In this document: positions 42,947 to 52,175 of the stretch, piece after piece
Position numbering within the stretch: position 1 is the stretch's first letter
Layout: the number at the start of each line of letters is the position of its first letter
Assembly: GCF_038562415.1 (NCBI RefSeq)
Contig: NZ_JBCFBA010000002.1
Span: 206,232 to 270,231, forward strand
DNA from: Solidesulfovibrio sp.
GTDB taxonomy: Bacteria; Desulfobacterota; Desulfovibrionia; Desulfovibrionales; Desulfovibrionaceae
Length of the DNA: 64,000 bases
Direction: 5' to 3'
The notes under the pieces: generated by a model
Database searches by the model: none
Seen by the model: the letters and a program-made list of their open reading frames with translations, nothing else
Told to the model about the DNA's origin: nothing
Program-made: the position numbers and the translations under genes

Positions 42947-45900
42947 TCAGGGGTGGGCGTTTTTCGCGTCGCCCCGGCCGCCGGCCAGTCGCCTGACCAG
43001 GCCGCCCAGGCTCATGATGAGCTTGAAAAAGACCGGGATGAAAAACGGCGCCAGCACCGTCGCCCCGATCATGCCGCCGATGACGCCCGTGCCGATGGCG
43101 TGGCGGCTGTTGGCGCCGGCGCCGGTGGAGATGGCCAGGGGCAGGCAGCCCAGGATGAAGGCCAGGGAGGTCATGATGATGGGTCGGAAGCGCAGCCGGG
43201 CCGCCGACAGGGCGGCCTCGGCCAGGGATTTCCCAGCCTTGACCTCCAGCACGGCGAATTCCACGATGAGGATGGCGTTTTTGGCCGCCAGGCCGATGAG
43301 CGTGACCAGGGCGATCTGGAAGTAGATGTCGTTGGACAGCCCCCGGCCGAAGACGGCGGCGATGGCGCCGAAGAGGGCGAACGGCACGGCCATGATGACG
43401 GCGAAGGGCAGGCTCCAGCGTTCGTACTGGGCGGCCAGGATCAGGACGACCATGACGATGCCCATGCCGAAAATCAGCGCCGAGGAGCCCTGGGCGGCCT
43501 TTTCCTGGTAGGCCGAGCCGGTCCAGGCCAGCGTGTAGTCCGACGGCAGGGACTTGGCGGCCTGTTCCATGGCGGCCAGGGCTTCGCTGGAGGTATGGCC
43601 GTCGGCGGGCTGGCCCATGATCTTGGCCGCCGGGAAGACGTTGAAGCGTTCCATGACCTCGGGGCCGGTGGACTTCTCGATGCTGGCCAGGGCGGTCAGG
43701 GGGATCATCTCGCCCTTGCTGGAACGGACATAGACGTCGCGCAGATCCTCGGGCCGGTCGCGGAAATCCGACTCGGACTGGATCTGGACCCGGAAGGTGC
43801 GGCCGAACTTGTTGAAGTCGTTGACGTAATAGGCGCCGAACGTGGACTGGAGGGCGGCGTAGACGTCGCTTATGGCCACGCCCAGGGCCTTGGCCTTCTG
43901 GCGGTCCAGGTCGATGCGCAACTGGGGCACGTTGGCGCCGAAGGTGGTGGCCACCCGGCCGAGCACCGGGTTTTTGCGGGCCTCGGCCAAAAGCTTGTCG
44001 GTCATGGCGGCCAGTTCCTGGACGCCGCCCTCGCCGCGGCTTTGCAGGTAGGCCTCGAAGCCGCCGGTGTTGGACATGCCGGAGATCGCCGGCGGGTTGA
44101 ACGCCAGGGTCAGGCTTTTCGGCAGGGCCATGCCGCGCCCGAAGATGCGCTTGACCATGTCAAACGAGCTTTCCCCGGGCTTTTTGCGCTCGTCCCAGGG
44201 TTTTAAGGGAATGAACATGGTGCCGTAGTTGGAGCGGTAGGTGAACGACAGGATGTCGAGGCCGGTGATGGTGATCTGGTACATCCGGGCCGGGTCCGCG
44301 GCATTGAGGGCGTCCATGGCGTCGTCCACGGTTTCCGTGGCCCGCAGCGACGTGCCGTCGGGCAGGATGTTGACGCCGAGCACGTAGCCCACGTCCTCGT
44401 CCGGGACCAGACCGCCGGGCACGATGCGAAACATCCACAGCGCGCCGGCGCACAAAACGCCGAACAACACCACGGCCAGGAAGCTGCGGCGCAGGAGAAA
44501 GGACACACCGGCGACGTAGCCGTTCGTCACCTTGTCGAAAAGCCTGTTGAAGGCCCGGAACAGGCGGTTGGGCTCGTTGTGGCCGGGTTTGAGCAGCATG
44601 GCGCACAGAGCCGGGGTCAGCGTCAGCGCCACCAGGCCCGAGATGACCACGGACACGGCGATGGTGATGGCGAACTGCTTGTACATCTGGCCGGTCAGCC
44701 CGCCCAGGAAGGCCACGGGCACGAACACGGCGCACAGCACCAGCACGATGGCGATGACCGGCCCGGTGACCTCTTCCATGGCCTTGGCCGTGGCCGCCTT
44801 GGGCGGCAGCTTTTCCGTGCTCATGATGCGCTCGACGTTTTCGAGCACCACGATGGCGTCGTCGACCACGATGCCGATGGCCAGGACCATGCCAAAAAGC
44901 GTCAGGGTGTTGATGGTGAATCCCAGGGCCTGCATGCCGGCGAAGGTGCCGATGATGGACACCGGCACGGCCAGGCAGGGGATGAGCGTGGCCCGGAAGT
45001 TTTGCAGAAACAGGAACACCACCAGAAAGACCAGGATCATGGCCTCGACCAGGGTGTGGACGACCTCCTCGATGGACACGCGCACGAAAGTGGTGGTGTC
45101 CAGGGCGATCTTGTAGTCCAGGCCGTCGGGAAAGCGCTTGGACAGTTCGGCCAGCTTGTTTTTGACCAGGTCCGCCGTATCCAGGGCGTTGGCCCCGGGG
45201 GAGAGGAAGATGCCCACGCCCACCGACGGGTTGCCGTTGAGCTTGGACACGGAGTTGTAGTCCTTGGCCCCGAGCTCCACCCGGGCCACGTCCTTGAGCC
45301 GCAGCACCGAGCCGTCGGGCTGGGCCTTGAGGATGATGTCCTCGAACTCCTCGGCCGTGGCCAGCCGGCCCTTGGTGGTGACCATGTAGTTGAGCGCCAC
45401 GGGCTTTTCGGGGTCGGTGGGTTCGGCGCCGATGCGGCCGGCGGCGAACTGGGCGTTCTGTTCGGCGATGGCATTGGCCACGTCGCCCGGGGTGAGCTTG
45501 AGCTGGGCCAGCTTGTCCGGCCGCAGCCACACGCGCATGGAATAGTCCTTGGCCCCGAAGATGGAGGCGTCGCCGACGCCGGGCAGGCGCTTTAATTCGT
45601 CGAGGACGTTGACCAGCACGTAGTTGCTGATGAAAACCGCGTCGTAGCGCTTGCTCGGCGACTCGAAGACCGGAATCTGCAGGATGTTGGAGGAGCGTTT
45701 GCGCACCGTCACGCCCTGGCGCTGGACCTCGCTGGGCAGGGTGGTGAGCGCCGCCTGGACGCGGTTGTTGACGTTGATGGTCGCCTGGTCGGGGTTGGTG
45801 CCCACGGCGAAGGTGACGGAGATGGACAGGGACCCGTCGCCGGAGCTGGTGGAGCGCATGTAGAGCATGTTGTCCACGCCGTTGATCTGCTGCTCCAGCG

Positions 45901-46093
45901 GCGCGGCCACGGTTTCGGCGATGACCTCGGGGCTGGCCCCGGGATAGGCCGTGGCCACGCTGACCTCGGGCGGAATGATGTCCGGGTACTGGGCGATGGG
46001 CAGGCTGCGGATCGCCGCCAGGCCGGCCAGGATGATGACCAGCGAGATGACGATGGAAAAGACCGGGCGGCCCAGGAAAAAGCGTGAGATCAT
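42947..46093 (-). CDS. RND efflux pump inner-membrane transporter (AcrB/MexB family)
   Basis: A 1048-residue HAE1-family transporter with twelve membrane helices and two large periplasmic loops. It starts [24 protein letters not shown] and has the proton-relay aspartates in [13 protein letters not shown] (about 403-415). Full family length with no break visible. It exports hydrophobic drugs or similar compounds using proton motive force. Its start overlaps the adaptor stop (ATGA). No TolC-like outer-membrane gene is in the operon, so it must use one from elsewhere. Confidence 0.96.
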   Translation of the reverse strand: MISRFFLGRPVFSIVISLVIILAGLAAIRSLPIAQYPDIIPPEVSVATAYPGASPEVIAETVAAPLEQQINGVDNMLYMRSTSSGDGSLSISVTFAVGTNPDQATINVNNRVQAALTTLPSEVQRQGVTVRKRSSNILQIPVFESPSKRYDAVFISNYVLVNVLDELKRLPGVGDASIFGAKDYSMRVWLRPDKLAQLKLTPGDVANAIAEQNAQFAAGRIGAEPTDPEKPVALNYMVTTKGRLATAEEFEDIILKAQPDGSVLRLKDVARVELGAKDYNSVSKLNGNPSVGVGIFLSPGANALDTADLVKNKLAELSKRFPDGLDYKIALDTTTFVRVSIEEVVHTLVEAMILVFLVVFLFLQNFRATLIPCLAVPVSIIGTFAGMQALGFTINTLTLFGMVLAIGIVVDDAIVVLENVERIMSTEKLPPKAATAKAMEEVTGPVIAIVLVLCAVFVPVAFLGGLTGQMYKQFAITIAVSVVISGLVALTLTPALCAMLLKPGHNEPNRLFRAFNRLFDKVTNGYVAGVSFLLRRSFLAVVLFGVLCAGALWMFRIVPGGLVPDEDVGYVLGVNILPDGTSLRATETVDDAMDALNAADPARMYQITITGLDILSFTYRSNYGTMFIPLKPWDERKKPGESSFDMVKRIFGRGMALPKSLTLAFNPPAISGMSNTGGFEAYLQSRGEGGVQELAAMTDKLLAEARKNPVLGRVATTFGANVPQLRIDLDRQKAKALGVAISDVYAALQSTFGAYYVNDFNKFGRTFRVQIQSESDFRDRPEDLRDVYVRSSKGEMIPLTALASIEKSTGPEVMERFNVFPAAKIMGQPADGHTSSEALAAMEQAAKSLPSDYTLAWTGSAYQEKAAQGSSALIFGMGIVMVVLILAAQYERWSLPFAVIMAVPFALFGAIAAVFGRGLSNDIYFQIALVTLIGLAAKNAILIVEFAVLEVKAGKSLAEAALSAARLRFRPIIMTSLAFILGCLPLAISTGAGANSRHAIGTGVIGGMIGATVLAPFFIPVFFKLIMSLGGLVRRLAGGRGDAKNAHP

Positions 46094-47343
46094 GAACGGG
46101 GCTCCTTGGCCGGGGCGGCGGCGTCGGCCTTCTGGGGCGCCTGGCCGTCCGTGACGGGCTCGGCCGAAGCGGCGGCCGGGGCGTCCTCGCGCAGGCGCAC
46201 GGTCATGCCCGGGCGCACCTTGATGACGCCCTCGGCCACGATGCGTTCGCCTTCGGACAGGCCCTTTTCGATCAGGTAGTTGTTGCCCACGGCCTCGCCC
46301 AGCACCACCGGCCGGGGCGCGACCTGGTTGTTGCCGTCGAGGACCCAGACCATGGCGCCCTGCTGGGTGTTGAGCACCGCTCCCTGGGGCACGGACAGGA
46401 CGTCCTTGTAGCGGGCGCCTTCGAGGCGCACGCGCACGAACTGGCCGGGCAGCACCGCGCCGTCGGGGTTTTTAAATTCCGCCCGCACCTTGACCACGCC
46501 CGTGGTCGGGTCGACCTGCGTGTCGGTGAAGTTGATGCGCCCGGGCAGCTTGTAGTCGGCGCCGTCGGGCAGGGTCAGGCGGACCACGAAATCGCCCTCC
46601 TGGCCGAGCACCACCCGGCCCTCGGCCATCTGCTTGCGCAGCCGCAGGGTCTCCTGGCCGGACATGGAAAAGTTGACGTAGAGCGGATCCACGCGGTTTA
46701 TCGTGGTGAGAAGGCTCCCGTCGCTGGTGGTGGTGACGAGGCTGCCCTCGGAGCGGGCCTCCTTGCTGGTCAGGCCCGAGATGGGCGCCGTGACCTTGGT
46801 CCACTCGAGGTTGAGCGAGGCCTCGCGCACCTTGCCCTTGGCGGCCTCCACGGCCGCCGTGGCCGAGGCCAGGGTGGTCCGCGCGTCGTCGAAGTCCTTC
46901 TTGGCCACCACGTCGCCCTTGTAGAGCGTCTCCATGCGGGCGGCGTCGCGCCGAGCCTGGTCGATGGTGGCCTCGGCCTGCCCCAGCGCCCCCTTGGCCT
47001 GTTCCAGGGCGGCCTGGTACGGGGCCGGGTCGATCTCGAACATGAGCTCGCCCTGGCGCACGGGCCGGCCTTCCTCGTAGTTGCGGCGAAGCAGGATGCC
47101 GCCGACCCGGGCCCGGACCTCGACCTCGCGCGAGCCGGCCGTCTGGCCCATGAAGGCCATGTTCAGGGGAATGTCGGCGTGATGCACGGCATGGGCCACG
47201 ACTTCCGGGGGCGGCGGCGCCTGGCCGGCCGAGTCCTGGCCGGAGCTGTCCGTGGCGCAGCCGGAAAGGGTGGCCGAAAGCGAGGCCGCAACGGCCAGGC
47301 CGGCCAGCACGCGGGAAAGGGAAGCGAAACGGAACACGGTCAT
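46090..47343 (-). CDS. RND efflux periplasmic adaptor (AcrA family lipoprotein)
   Basis: A 417-residue membrane fusion protein: lipoprotein signal (lipobox LSGC near residue 29), lipoyl halves ([24 protein letters not shown] and [11 protein letters not shown]), an alpha-hairpin, and the beta-barrel/MP domains ([26 protein letters not shown]-like). The C-terminal tail is Ala/Pro-rich. The ATG at 47343 has an ggagg site 6 bp upstream. It forms the tripartite pump with the transporter encoded next. Confidence 0.95.
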   Translation of the reverse strand: MTVFRFASLSRVLAGLAVAASLSATLSGCATDSSGQDSAGQAPPPPEVVAHAVHHADIPLNMAFMGQTAGSREVEVRARVGGILLRRNYEEGRPVRQGELMFEIDPAPYQAALEQAKGALGQAEATIDQARRDAARMETLYKGDVVAKKDFDDARTTLASATAAVEAAKGKVREASLNLEWTKVTAPISGLTSKEARSEGSLVTTTSDGSLLTTINRVDPLYVNFSMSGQETLRLRKQMAEGRVVLGQEGDFVVRLTLPDGADYKLPGRINFTDTQVDPTTGVVKVRAEFKNPDGAVLPGQFVRVRLEGARYKDVLSVPQGAVLNTQQGAMVWVLDGNNQVAPRPVVLGEAVGNNYLIEKGLSEGERIVAEGVIKVRPGMTVRLREDAPAAASAEPVTDGQAPQKADAAAPAKEPRS

Positions 47344-47410
47344 ACATCCTCCGAACGGCGCCATCCCCCTGCCAAGGCACGGGAAGGCGCGCGGTCATGG
47401 TGGCGTTGCG

Positions 47411-48403
47411 TTAGTTGGACGGCCGGGCCTTGCGTCCGTCACGGGCCAGAAGCGGCATCCAGGCCTCGGCGAACCGGTCGGCGGCTTGAGCCGTGAAGTG
47501 GTAGCCGTCGTTGCGGTCGAACCAGGGGACGAGCAGGTCGGTGTTGGGGCCGCGGTAGACGCGCCGGTCCGGGTCGGCGGCCTGGGTCTGGGCGGCGGTG
47601 ATGGCCGGGCAGGCGGCGTAGCAGGCGGGATCGTGCCGGTCGCCGCAGGCCGGGTCCAGGTAGAGCGAGGCCCGCGAGACGAAGATGTCGCTGTCCTGGC
47701 CGCCATGGGCGCGGATATCGCCCAACACCGCCTCCAGCATGACGCCGTATTCCTCCCGGGAAAGCCCACGGGCGCAGTCGGCCTCGCCCTGGTGGAAAAG
47801 GACGTGGGTCGGGCGCATGTCTTTCGCCGCAAGGGTGTCGAGGGTCTCGGTCAGCAGGGCGTTCAACTGCCCGCCCGGCCCCCAGTGCAGGATGGACGAG
47901 CCGCCCCGGGCGATGTCCGCGAAGATCACGGCGTCGTACAGGCCGCTATCGATGACCCGGTCGCCCAGGCGCGCCCAGCTGCTGCCCTTGTCCCCGGTCG
48001 CCCCGGGCACGGCGTCGCGGACCCGGTGGCATTGGCCGTCGGCATAGGCAAAGACGGGCCGGGTGGCGGCGTAGCCCGGGTCCACGGTGTTGGAGGCGTT
48101 GGACTGGCCAAGGACCAGGGCGATCATGGTGCGCGGCCCGAGCAGCCCGCCGCAGTCCACGGCTGGTTCGTCGGTCGGGCCGGCGTAGACGGCCAATTCG
48201 CCCCGGCTGCCCACATCCGGCGTCACCGCGGCGTATTTGGCCCGTACCTCCTGGGGCGTGGGCCGGGGCGGGGCGGCCGGCGAGAACTCGACGGTAAACG
48301 CCGCCAGCACGCTCAGGCCGGCGACCAGGCCGGCCCAGCGCGGCCGTTGTGGCGTGAACGGGCGTTCACCTCGGCCGGAAAAAAAATCAGCGCGCGACAG
48401 CAT
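47411..48403 (-). CDS. SGNH-type sialate O-acetylesterase-like protein
   Basis: A 330-residue protein with an N-terminal signal or anchor helix (about 22-40) and an SASA/DUF303-type SGNH esterase domain. The nucleophile motif is GQSNAS (Ser101), the HQGEAD block at 204-209 is present, and the Asp-x2-His pair is D299/H302 in NDGYHF. Predicted to remove acetyl groups from sugars outside the cytoplasm. Its ATG lies inside the TetR gene (17-bp overlap), and the efflux adaptor follows after 67 bp, so it appears to be in the efflux operon, an uncommon companion for an RND pump. Confidence 0.8.
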   Translation of the reverse strand: MLSRADFFSGRGERPFTPQRPRWAGLVAGLSVLAAFTVEFSPAAPPRPTPQEVRAKYAAVTPDVGSRGELAVYAGPTDEPAVDCGGLLGPRTMIALVLGQSNASNTVDPGYAATRPVFAYADGQCHRVRDAVPGATGDKGSSWARLGDRVIDSGLYDAVIFADIARGGSSILHWGPGGQLNALLTETLDTLAAKDMRPTHVLFHQGEADCARGLSREEYGVMLEAVLGDIRAHGGQDSDIFVSRASLYLDPACGDRHDPACYAACPAITAAQTQAADPDRRVYRGPNTDLLVPWFDRNDGYHFTAQAADRFAEAWMPLLARDGRKARPSN

Positions 48404-48980
48404 CGGCGAAAAGCTCCCAGTTGGCGGCGATTTGGCGGTCCATGTCCACGTCTTCGGGACTGCGCGCGCACATCAGCGCCGGCATGGCCACAAGGCCGAT
48501 GTAATAGTTGACGAGTTCCAGGGGCCGGATGTCGCCGCGTATTTCCTCCTGTTCCTGAGCCTTGGCGAGCAGGTCCAGGAGGATGGCGCGAAGGGCGGCG
48601 TGCTGGCGCATTTTGAGGTCGCGCAACCGCGTCTCCTCGAACCAGACCACGTCGGACAGGAAAATGACGGGCAAGGCCCGGAACCGGGCCACGAGCTTCA
48701 TGGTGCTGAGGTAAAGAAGCCGCAGGGAATCCATCGGGCCGTGCCCTTCGGCCAGGGCCCGGCGGGCGTTGGCCATGTGGAATTCGTGGTGCTCCTCGAT
48801 GACCGCGGCCAGGATATCGCCCTTGTTCTTGTAGTGCCGGTAGAGCGCCGCCGCCGAGATGCCCACGGCCTCGGCCACGCGGCGTACGGTCACCGCGCCG
48901 ATGCCCTGCTCCACCACGATGGCGAGCGCCGCCTCGGCGATCTGCTCCCGGCGCAGGGGGGATTCCAAGCGTTCGGCCAT
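48387..48980 (-). CDS. TetR-family regulator of the efflux operon
   Basis: A 197-residue regulator: HTH domain (about 10-57: REQIAEAALAIVVEQGIGAVTVRRVAEAVGISAAALYRHYKNKGDIL), then an all-helical ligand-binding domain. Being the first gene of the run TetR, esterase, adaptor, pump, it probably represses the operon and itself in response to a pump substrate. The ATG at 48980 gives the usual N-terminus; there is almost no ribosome site, see the promoter entry. Confidence 0.9.
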   Translation of the reverse strand: MAERLESPLRREQIAEAALAIVVEQGIGAVTVRRVAEAVGISAAALYRHYKNKGDILAAVIEEHHEFHMANARRALAEGHGPMDSLRLLYLSTMKLVARFRALPVIFLSDVVWFEETRLRDLKMRQHAALRAILLDLLAKAQEQEEIRGDIRPLELVNYYIGLVAMPALMCARSPEDVDMDRQIAANWELFADAVAR

Positions 48981-48985
48981 GAGGG

Positions 48986-49013
48986 ATGTTAACGCCTGTT
49001 TACGAAGTGTCAA
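48986..49013 (-). promoter_or_regulatory. TetR operon promoter with inverted repeat in the spacer
   Basis: On the minus strand a perfect TTGACA (49008-49013) and TAACAT (48986-48991) are 16 bp apart. The palindrome AAC-gcct-GTT (extended TTAAC/GTTTA, 48989-49002) lies in the spacer and could be the repressor site. The -10 is so close to the ATG (48980) that transcription should begin at or next to it, predicting a leaderless mRNA. Confidence 0.5.
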
Positions 49014-49148
49014 GAAAAAATCGGACGGACCTGTCCGGAAAGCGCCGGGAGATAGCCGCCTCGGCCGGAAAGGTCAAGGCGGCGCGCAGGCCGGCCGGGA
49101 CGACCCGGGGCGCGGGGGGAGGGGCCCAACGCCGGGGAGTGGCGCCGC

Positions 49149-49553
49149 TTAGGGGATCGGGTTCACGTTTCGGGCGCCATAGCGCCGCCGCGACGCGACG
49201 ATCAGGCGGTGATGGCTGTCGGCCCAGGCGATGAGCGTGCGCAAGGGCTCCAGGAACGACCGGCCGAGTTCGGTCAGGGCGTATTCCACCCGCGGGGGGA
49301 TTTCCCCGAACAGCGTGCGTGACACGAAACCGTCCTGCTCCAGCCGCTTGAGGGTCGTTGAGAGCATCTGTTTCGAGATGTCGCCGATAGCGCGCAGCAA
49401 TTCGTTGAAACGCCGGGTGCGGCCGTCCAGGGCCTCCAGCACGAGCAGGCTCCATTGGTCGCCGATGCGGTCGAGGACGTCGCGGATCGGGCAGGGCTGC
49501 TCCAAGGGGAGGCCGACGGCCGCGCCCCGTTTTTGCGGCCTGGCTTCGTTCAT
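49149..49553 (-). CDS. HxlR-family winged-helix regulator
   Basis: A 134-residue HxlR (MarR-like) regulator: C26-P-I-R-D-V near the start, IGDQWSLLVLEAL, RFNELLRAIGDISKQMLSTTLKRLEQDGFVSR, and PPRVEYALTELGRSFLEPL. The single Cys in the EQPCPIRD stretch is the redox or aldehyde-sensing position in several family members. ggagg precedes the ATG. It is divergent from an NAD(P)-binding oxidoreductase, the common arrangement for HxlR control. Confidence 0.92.
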   Translation of the reverse strand: MNEARPQKRGAAVGLPLEQPCPIRDVLDRIGDQWSLLVLEALDGRTRRFNELLRAIGDISKQMLSTTLKRLEQDGFVSRTLFGEIPPRVEYALTELGRSFLEPLRTLIAWADSHHRLIVASRRRYGARNVNPIP

Positions 49554-49635
49554 ACGGTCCTCCCCGGTCACGGCGCGCTGACCCGATCAGGCGCCGATGA
49601 CTTCTTGCGCCCAACCCGTGGCTGGCCTACATGCT

Positions 49636-49652
49636 GGTCCAAACTGCGGACC
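49636..49652. promoter_or_regulatory. Candidate HxlR operator
   Basis: Inverted repeat GGTCC-aaactgc-GGACC in the 131-bp divergent gap, 33 bp before the oxidoreductase start. The arms are only 5 bp, so this is a weak prediction. Confidence 0.3.
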
Positions 49653-49684
49653 TTGTCGCAAAAACAAACCTGGGAGGTCAAGTC

Positions 49685-50296
49685 ATGGCTCACATCGCGC
49701 TCATCGGCGCCTCCGGCAACGCCGGCTCGCGCATCCTCAAGGAACTGTCCGACCGGGGGCACCGGGTGACCGGCATTGCTCGCCACCCGGAAAAAATCGC
49801 GAACCTGCCGGGCGTGACGGCCGTTATGGGGGACGTCTTCGACAAGGACGGCCTGGCGGCGCTGCTGCGCGGCCACGATGCCGTGGTCAGCGCCGTCCAC
49901 TTCACGGCCAGCGATCCCCGCGGCCTGGTCGAGGCGGTGCGCGCGTCCGGGGTCAGGCGCTACCTCGTGGTGGGCGGGGCCGGCAGCCTGGAGGTCGCTC
50001 CGGGGCGGCGCCTCATCGACGCACCCGATTTCCCCGAGGCCTACAAGGAAGAAGCGTCCAAGGGCGCGGCCTTCCTGGAGCTTCTCAAAACCGTGGACGA
50101 TCTGGACTGGACGTTCCTGTCGCCCTCGGCCCTGTTCCTGCCGGGCGAACGCACGGGCACCTTCCGCCTGGGCCGGGACCGGCTCCTGACGAACGAAGCT
50201 GGTTCCCGCATTTCGTTCGAGGACTACGCCGTGGCCCTGGTCGACGAAATCGAGCAGCCGACCCATGTCCGGCAGCGTTTCACCGTCGGGTACTGA
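49685..50296 (+). CDS. NmrA/YwnB-like NAD(P)-binding oxidoreductase
   Basis: A 203-residue atypical short-chain dehydrogenase: Rossmann start HIALIGASGNAGSRI (GASGNAG at 8-14), then RHPEKI, a VVSAVHF strand, RRYLVVGGAGSL and the WTFLSPSALF block of the NAD(P)-binding PF13460 group. It lacks a Tyr-x3-Lys active site, as do many quinone-reductase-like or sensor members. Probably induced through the divergent HxlR regulator in response to electrophiles or quinones. gggagg precedes the ATG. It lies convergent with gspE, 57 bp from its end. Confidence 0.88.
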   Translation: MAHIALIGASGNAGSRILKELSDRGHRVTGIARHPEKIANLPGVTAVMGDVFDKDGLAALLRGHDAVVSAVHFTASDPRGLVEAVRASGVRRYLVVGGAGSLEVAPGRRLIDAPDFPEAYKEEASKGAAFLELLKTVDDLDWTFLSPSALFLPGERTGTFRLGRDRLLTNEAGSRISFEDYAVALVDEIEQPTHVRQRFTVGY

Positions 50297-50353
50297 CGCC
50301 TGCAAGCAGCGGAGGGCGGCCTGGGCAATCCGTCGAGGGCAACGGGCGCAACC

Positions 50354-52171
50354 CTAGACCAGGGTGGCCCGCACGACCTCGTCCACGGTGGTGACGCCGG
50401 AGAGGATCTTGGCCAGGCCGTCGCCGCGCAGGGTGATCATGCCGGAATCGACGGCCTTGGCCCGGATGCGGCCGGCGTCGGTGCCGTGGAGGATGGCTTC
50501 GGCCATGTCTTCGTCCACGACCAGGACCTCGTGGATGGCCGTGCGGCCGCGAAAGCCGGTGTGCATGCACTGGGGGCAGCCCACGGCCCGGTTGATGGGC
50601 CGGCCGATGAGGCTGCGGCCGGCCGGGCCCAGGGGCAGCAGGTCCTCTTCGGTGGCCGCGACGGCCAGGCGGCAGCGCGGGCACAGCACCCGCACCAGGC
50701 GCTGGGCCACGATGGCCCGCAGCACCGAGGCGGCCATGTAGGGCTCGATGCCCATGTCCACCATGCGGGTGACGGCCGAGGCGGCGTCGTTGGTGTGCAG
50801 GGTGGAAAAGACCAGATGGCCGGTCAGCGCCGCCTGGCAGGCGATCTGCGCCGTCTCCTCGTCGCGGATTTCGCCGACGAGGATCACGTCCGGGTCCTGG
50901 CGCAGGATCGAGCGCAGGCCGTTGGCGAAGGTCAGGTCGATTTTCGCGTTGACCTGCATCTGGCCCACGCCCTCGATCTGGTACTCCACCGGGTCCTCGA
51001 TGGTGAGGATGTTCTTGTCGGCGGAGTTGATGTGGTTGACGGTGGCGTAGAGCGTGGTGGATTTGCCCGAGCCGGTTGGGCCGGTGACCAGGACGATGCC
51101 GTGGGGCATGGCCACGAGCTTTTTGAGCACGGCCAGGTTGGTCGGGGCCAGGCCCAGCTCCTCGAGGCTTAAGATGCGGGTGTTTTTTTCCAGCAGGCGC
51201 AGCACGAGGCGCTCGCCGAACTTGGTGGGAAACACCGAGACGCGGATGTCCACGGTGCGGTTGCCCAGGCGGATGTCGAAGCTGCCGTCCTGGGGCAGGC
51301 GCCGCTCGGCGATGTCGAGCTTGGAGCGGATCTTGACGTGGGAGACCACCGGCGGGTGCCAGCGCTTGTCCAGGGTCTTGATGTCGTAGAGCACGCCGTC
51401 GAGGCGGAAGCGGATTTTCAGCGAATTCTGGTAGGGCTCGATATGGACGTCGCTGCACAGGTCCTTGACGGCCTGGGTGAGGAGCTGGTTGACGAGGCGG
51501 ATGACCGGGGCGTTGCTGGTCTCGTCCAGGAGGTCCTCGGTGGACATGTTTTCCGGGGGCGGGCCGATGAAGTCGTCGAGGCTCACGTCGTCGAGCACGG
51601 GCTGGCTTTCGGCGTCGGCCTCGCCGAAGGCCCGGTTGATGGCCGAGAGGATGACGTCGGGCAGGGCCAGGGCCGGGGCCAGGTCGGGCGCGCCGCACAG
51701 CCGCCGGACGTCGTCGGCCAGCTCCGGGCAGAAGGGGTCGGCCATGGCCAGGCGCATGTCCCCTTCGGGGCCGAAGGGCACGACCAGGTTGCGCTTGAGG
51801 TAGGCGAAGGGCAGGGCGCGCAGGCGGTCGGCGTCGGCGTCGGCGAGGGGGATGGCCTCGAGGTAGGGCATGGCCAGGGCCAGGGCCAGGGACCGGCAGG
51901 CGAGTTGCTGGTCGACCTTGTGGACCTCCGACAGGCGGCGGACGGGGTTTTGGCCCAGGCGGGCCGCCTCGGCGAAGGTCTCCTCCAGGGCCTCCAGGCG
52001 CACGTTGAGGGTCTCGGCCAGGGGTTCGAGCACGGCCGGCAAGGGCTGGCAAGGCGCGGCCGGGGAATGGGCGGCGCCGTTCGGGCCGGATTTCTTGAGC
52101 CAATCCGGCAGGCGGCAGGCGGCGGCCAGGCGCTGGCCGATGGTCGGACCGCCCCGGGGCGTCTGGGACAT
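50354..52171 (-). CDS. gspE: Type II secretion ATPase GspE
   Basis: A 605-residue hexameric ATPase: an N-terminal GspL-binding region (about 45-200), the linker, then the catalytic core with Walker A GPTGSGKSTT (about 347-356), the Asp box ILTIEDPVEYQ, Walker B ILVGEIRDEETA, and the His box STLHTND. A C-terminal zinc site of CPRC and CPQC follows. It powers pseudopilus assembly. It is next to gspD (4-bp gap) but separated by about 8.6 kb from the other gsp genes. Confidence 0.96.
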   Translation of the reverse strand: MSQTPRGGPTIGQRLAAACRLPDWLKKSGPNGAAHSPAAPCQPLPAVLEPLAETLNVRLEALEETFAEAARLGQNPVRRLSEVHKVDQQLACRSLALALAMPYLEAIPLADADADRLRALPFAYLKRNLVVPFGPEGDMRLAMADPFCPELADDVRRLCGAPDLAPALALPDVILSAINRAFGEADAESQPVLDDVSLDDFIGPPPENMSTEDLLDETSNAPVIRLVNQLLTQAVKDLCSDVHIEPYQNSLKIRFRLDGVLYDIKTLDKRWHPPVVSHVKIRSKLDIAERRLPQDGSFDIRLGNRTVDIRVSVFPTKFGERLVLRLLEKNTRILSLEELGLAPTNLAVLKKLVAMPHGIVLVTGPTGSGKSTTLYATVNHINSADKNILTIEDPVEYQIEGVGQMQVNAKIDLTFANGLRSILRQDPDVILVGEIRDEETAQIACQAALTGHLVFSTLHTNDAASAVTRMVDMGIEPYMAASVLRAIVAQRLVRVLCPRCRLAVAATEEDLLPLGPAGRSLIGRPINRAVGCPQCMHTGFRGRTAIHEVLVVDEDMAEAILHGTDAGRIRAKAVDSGMITLRGDGLAKILSGVTTVDEVVRATLV

Positions 52172-52175
52172 GCCG

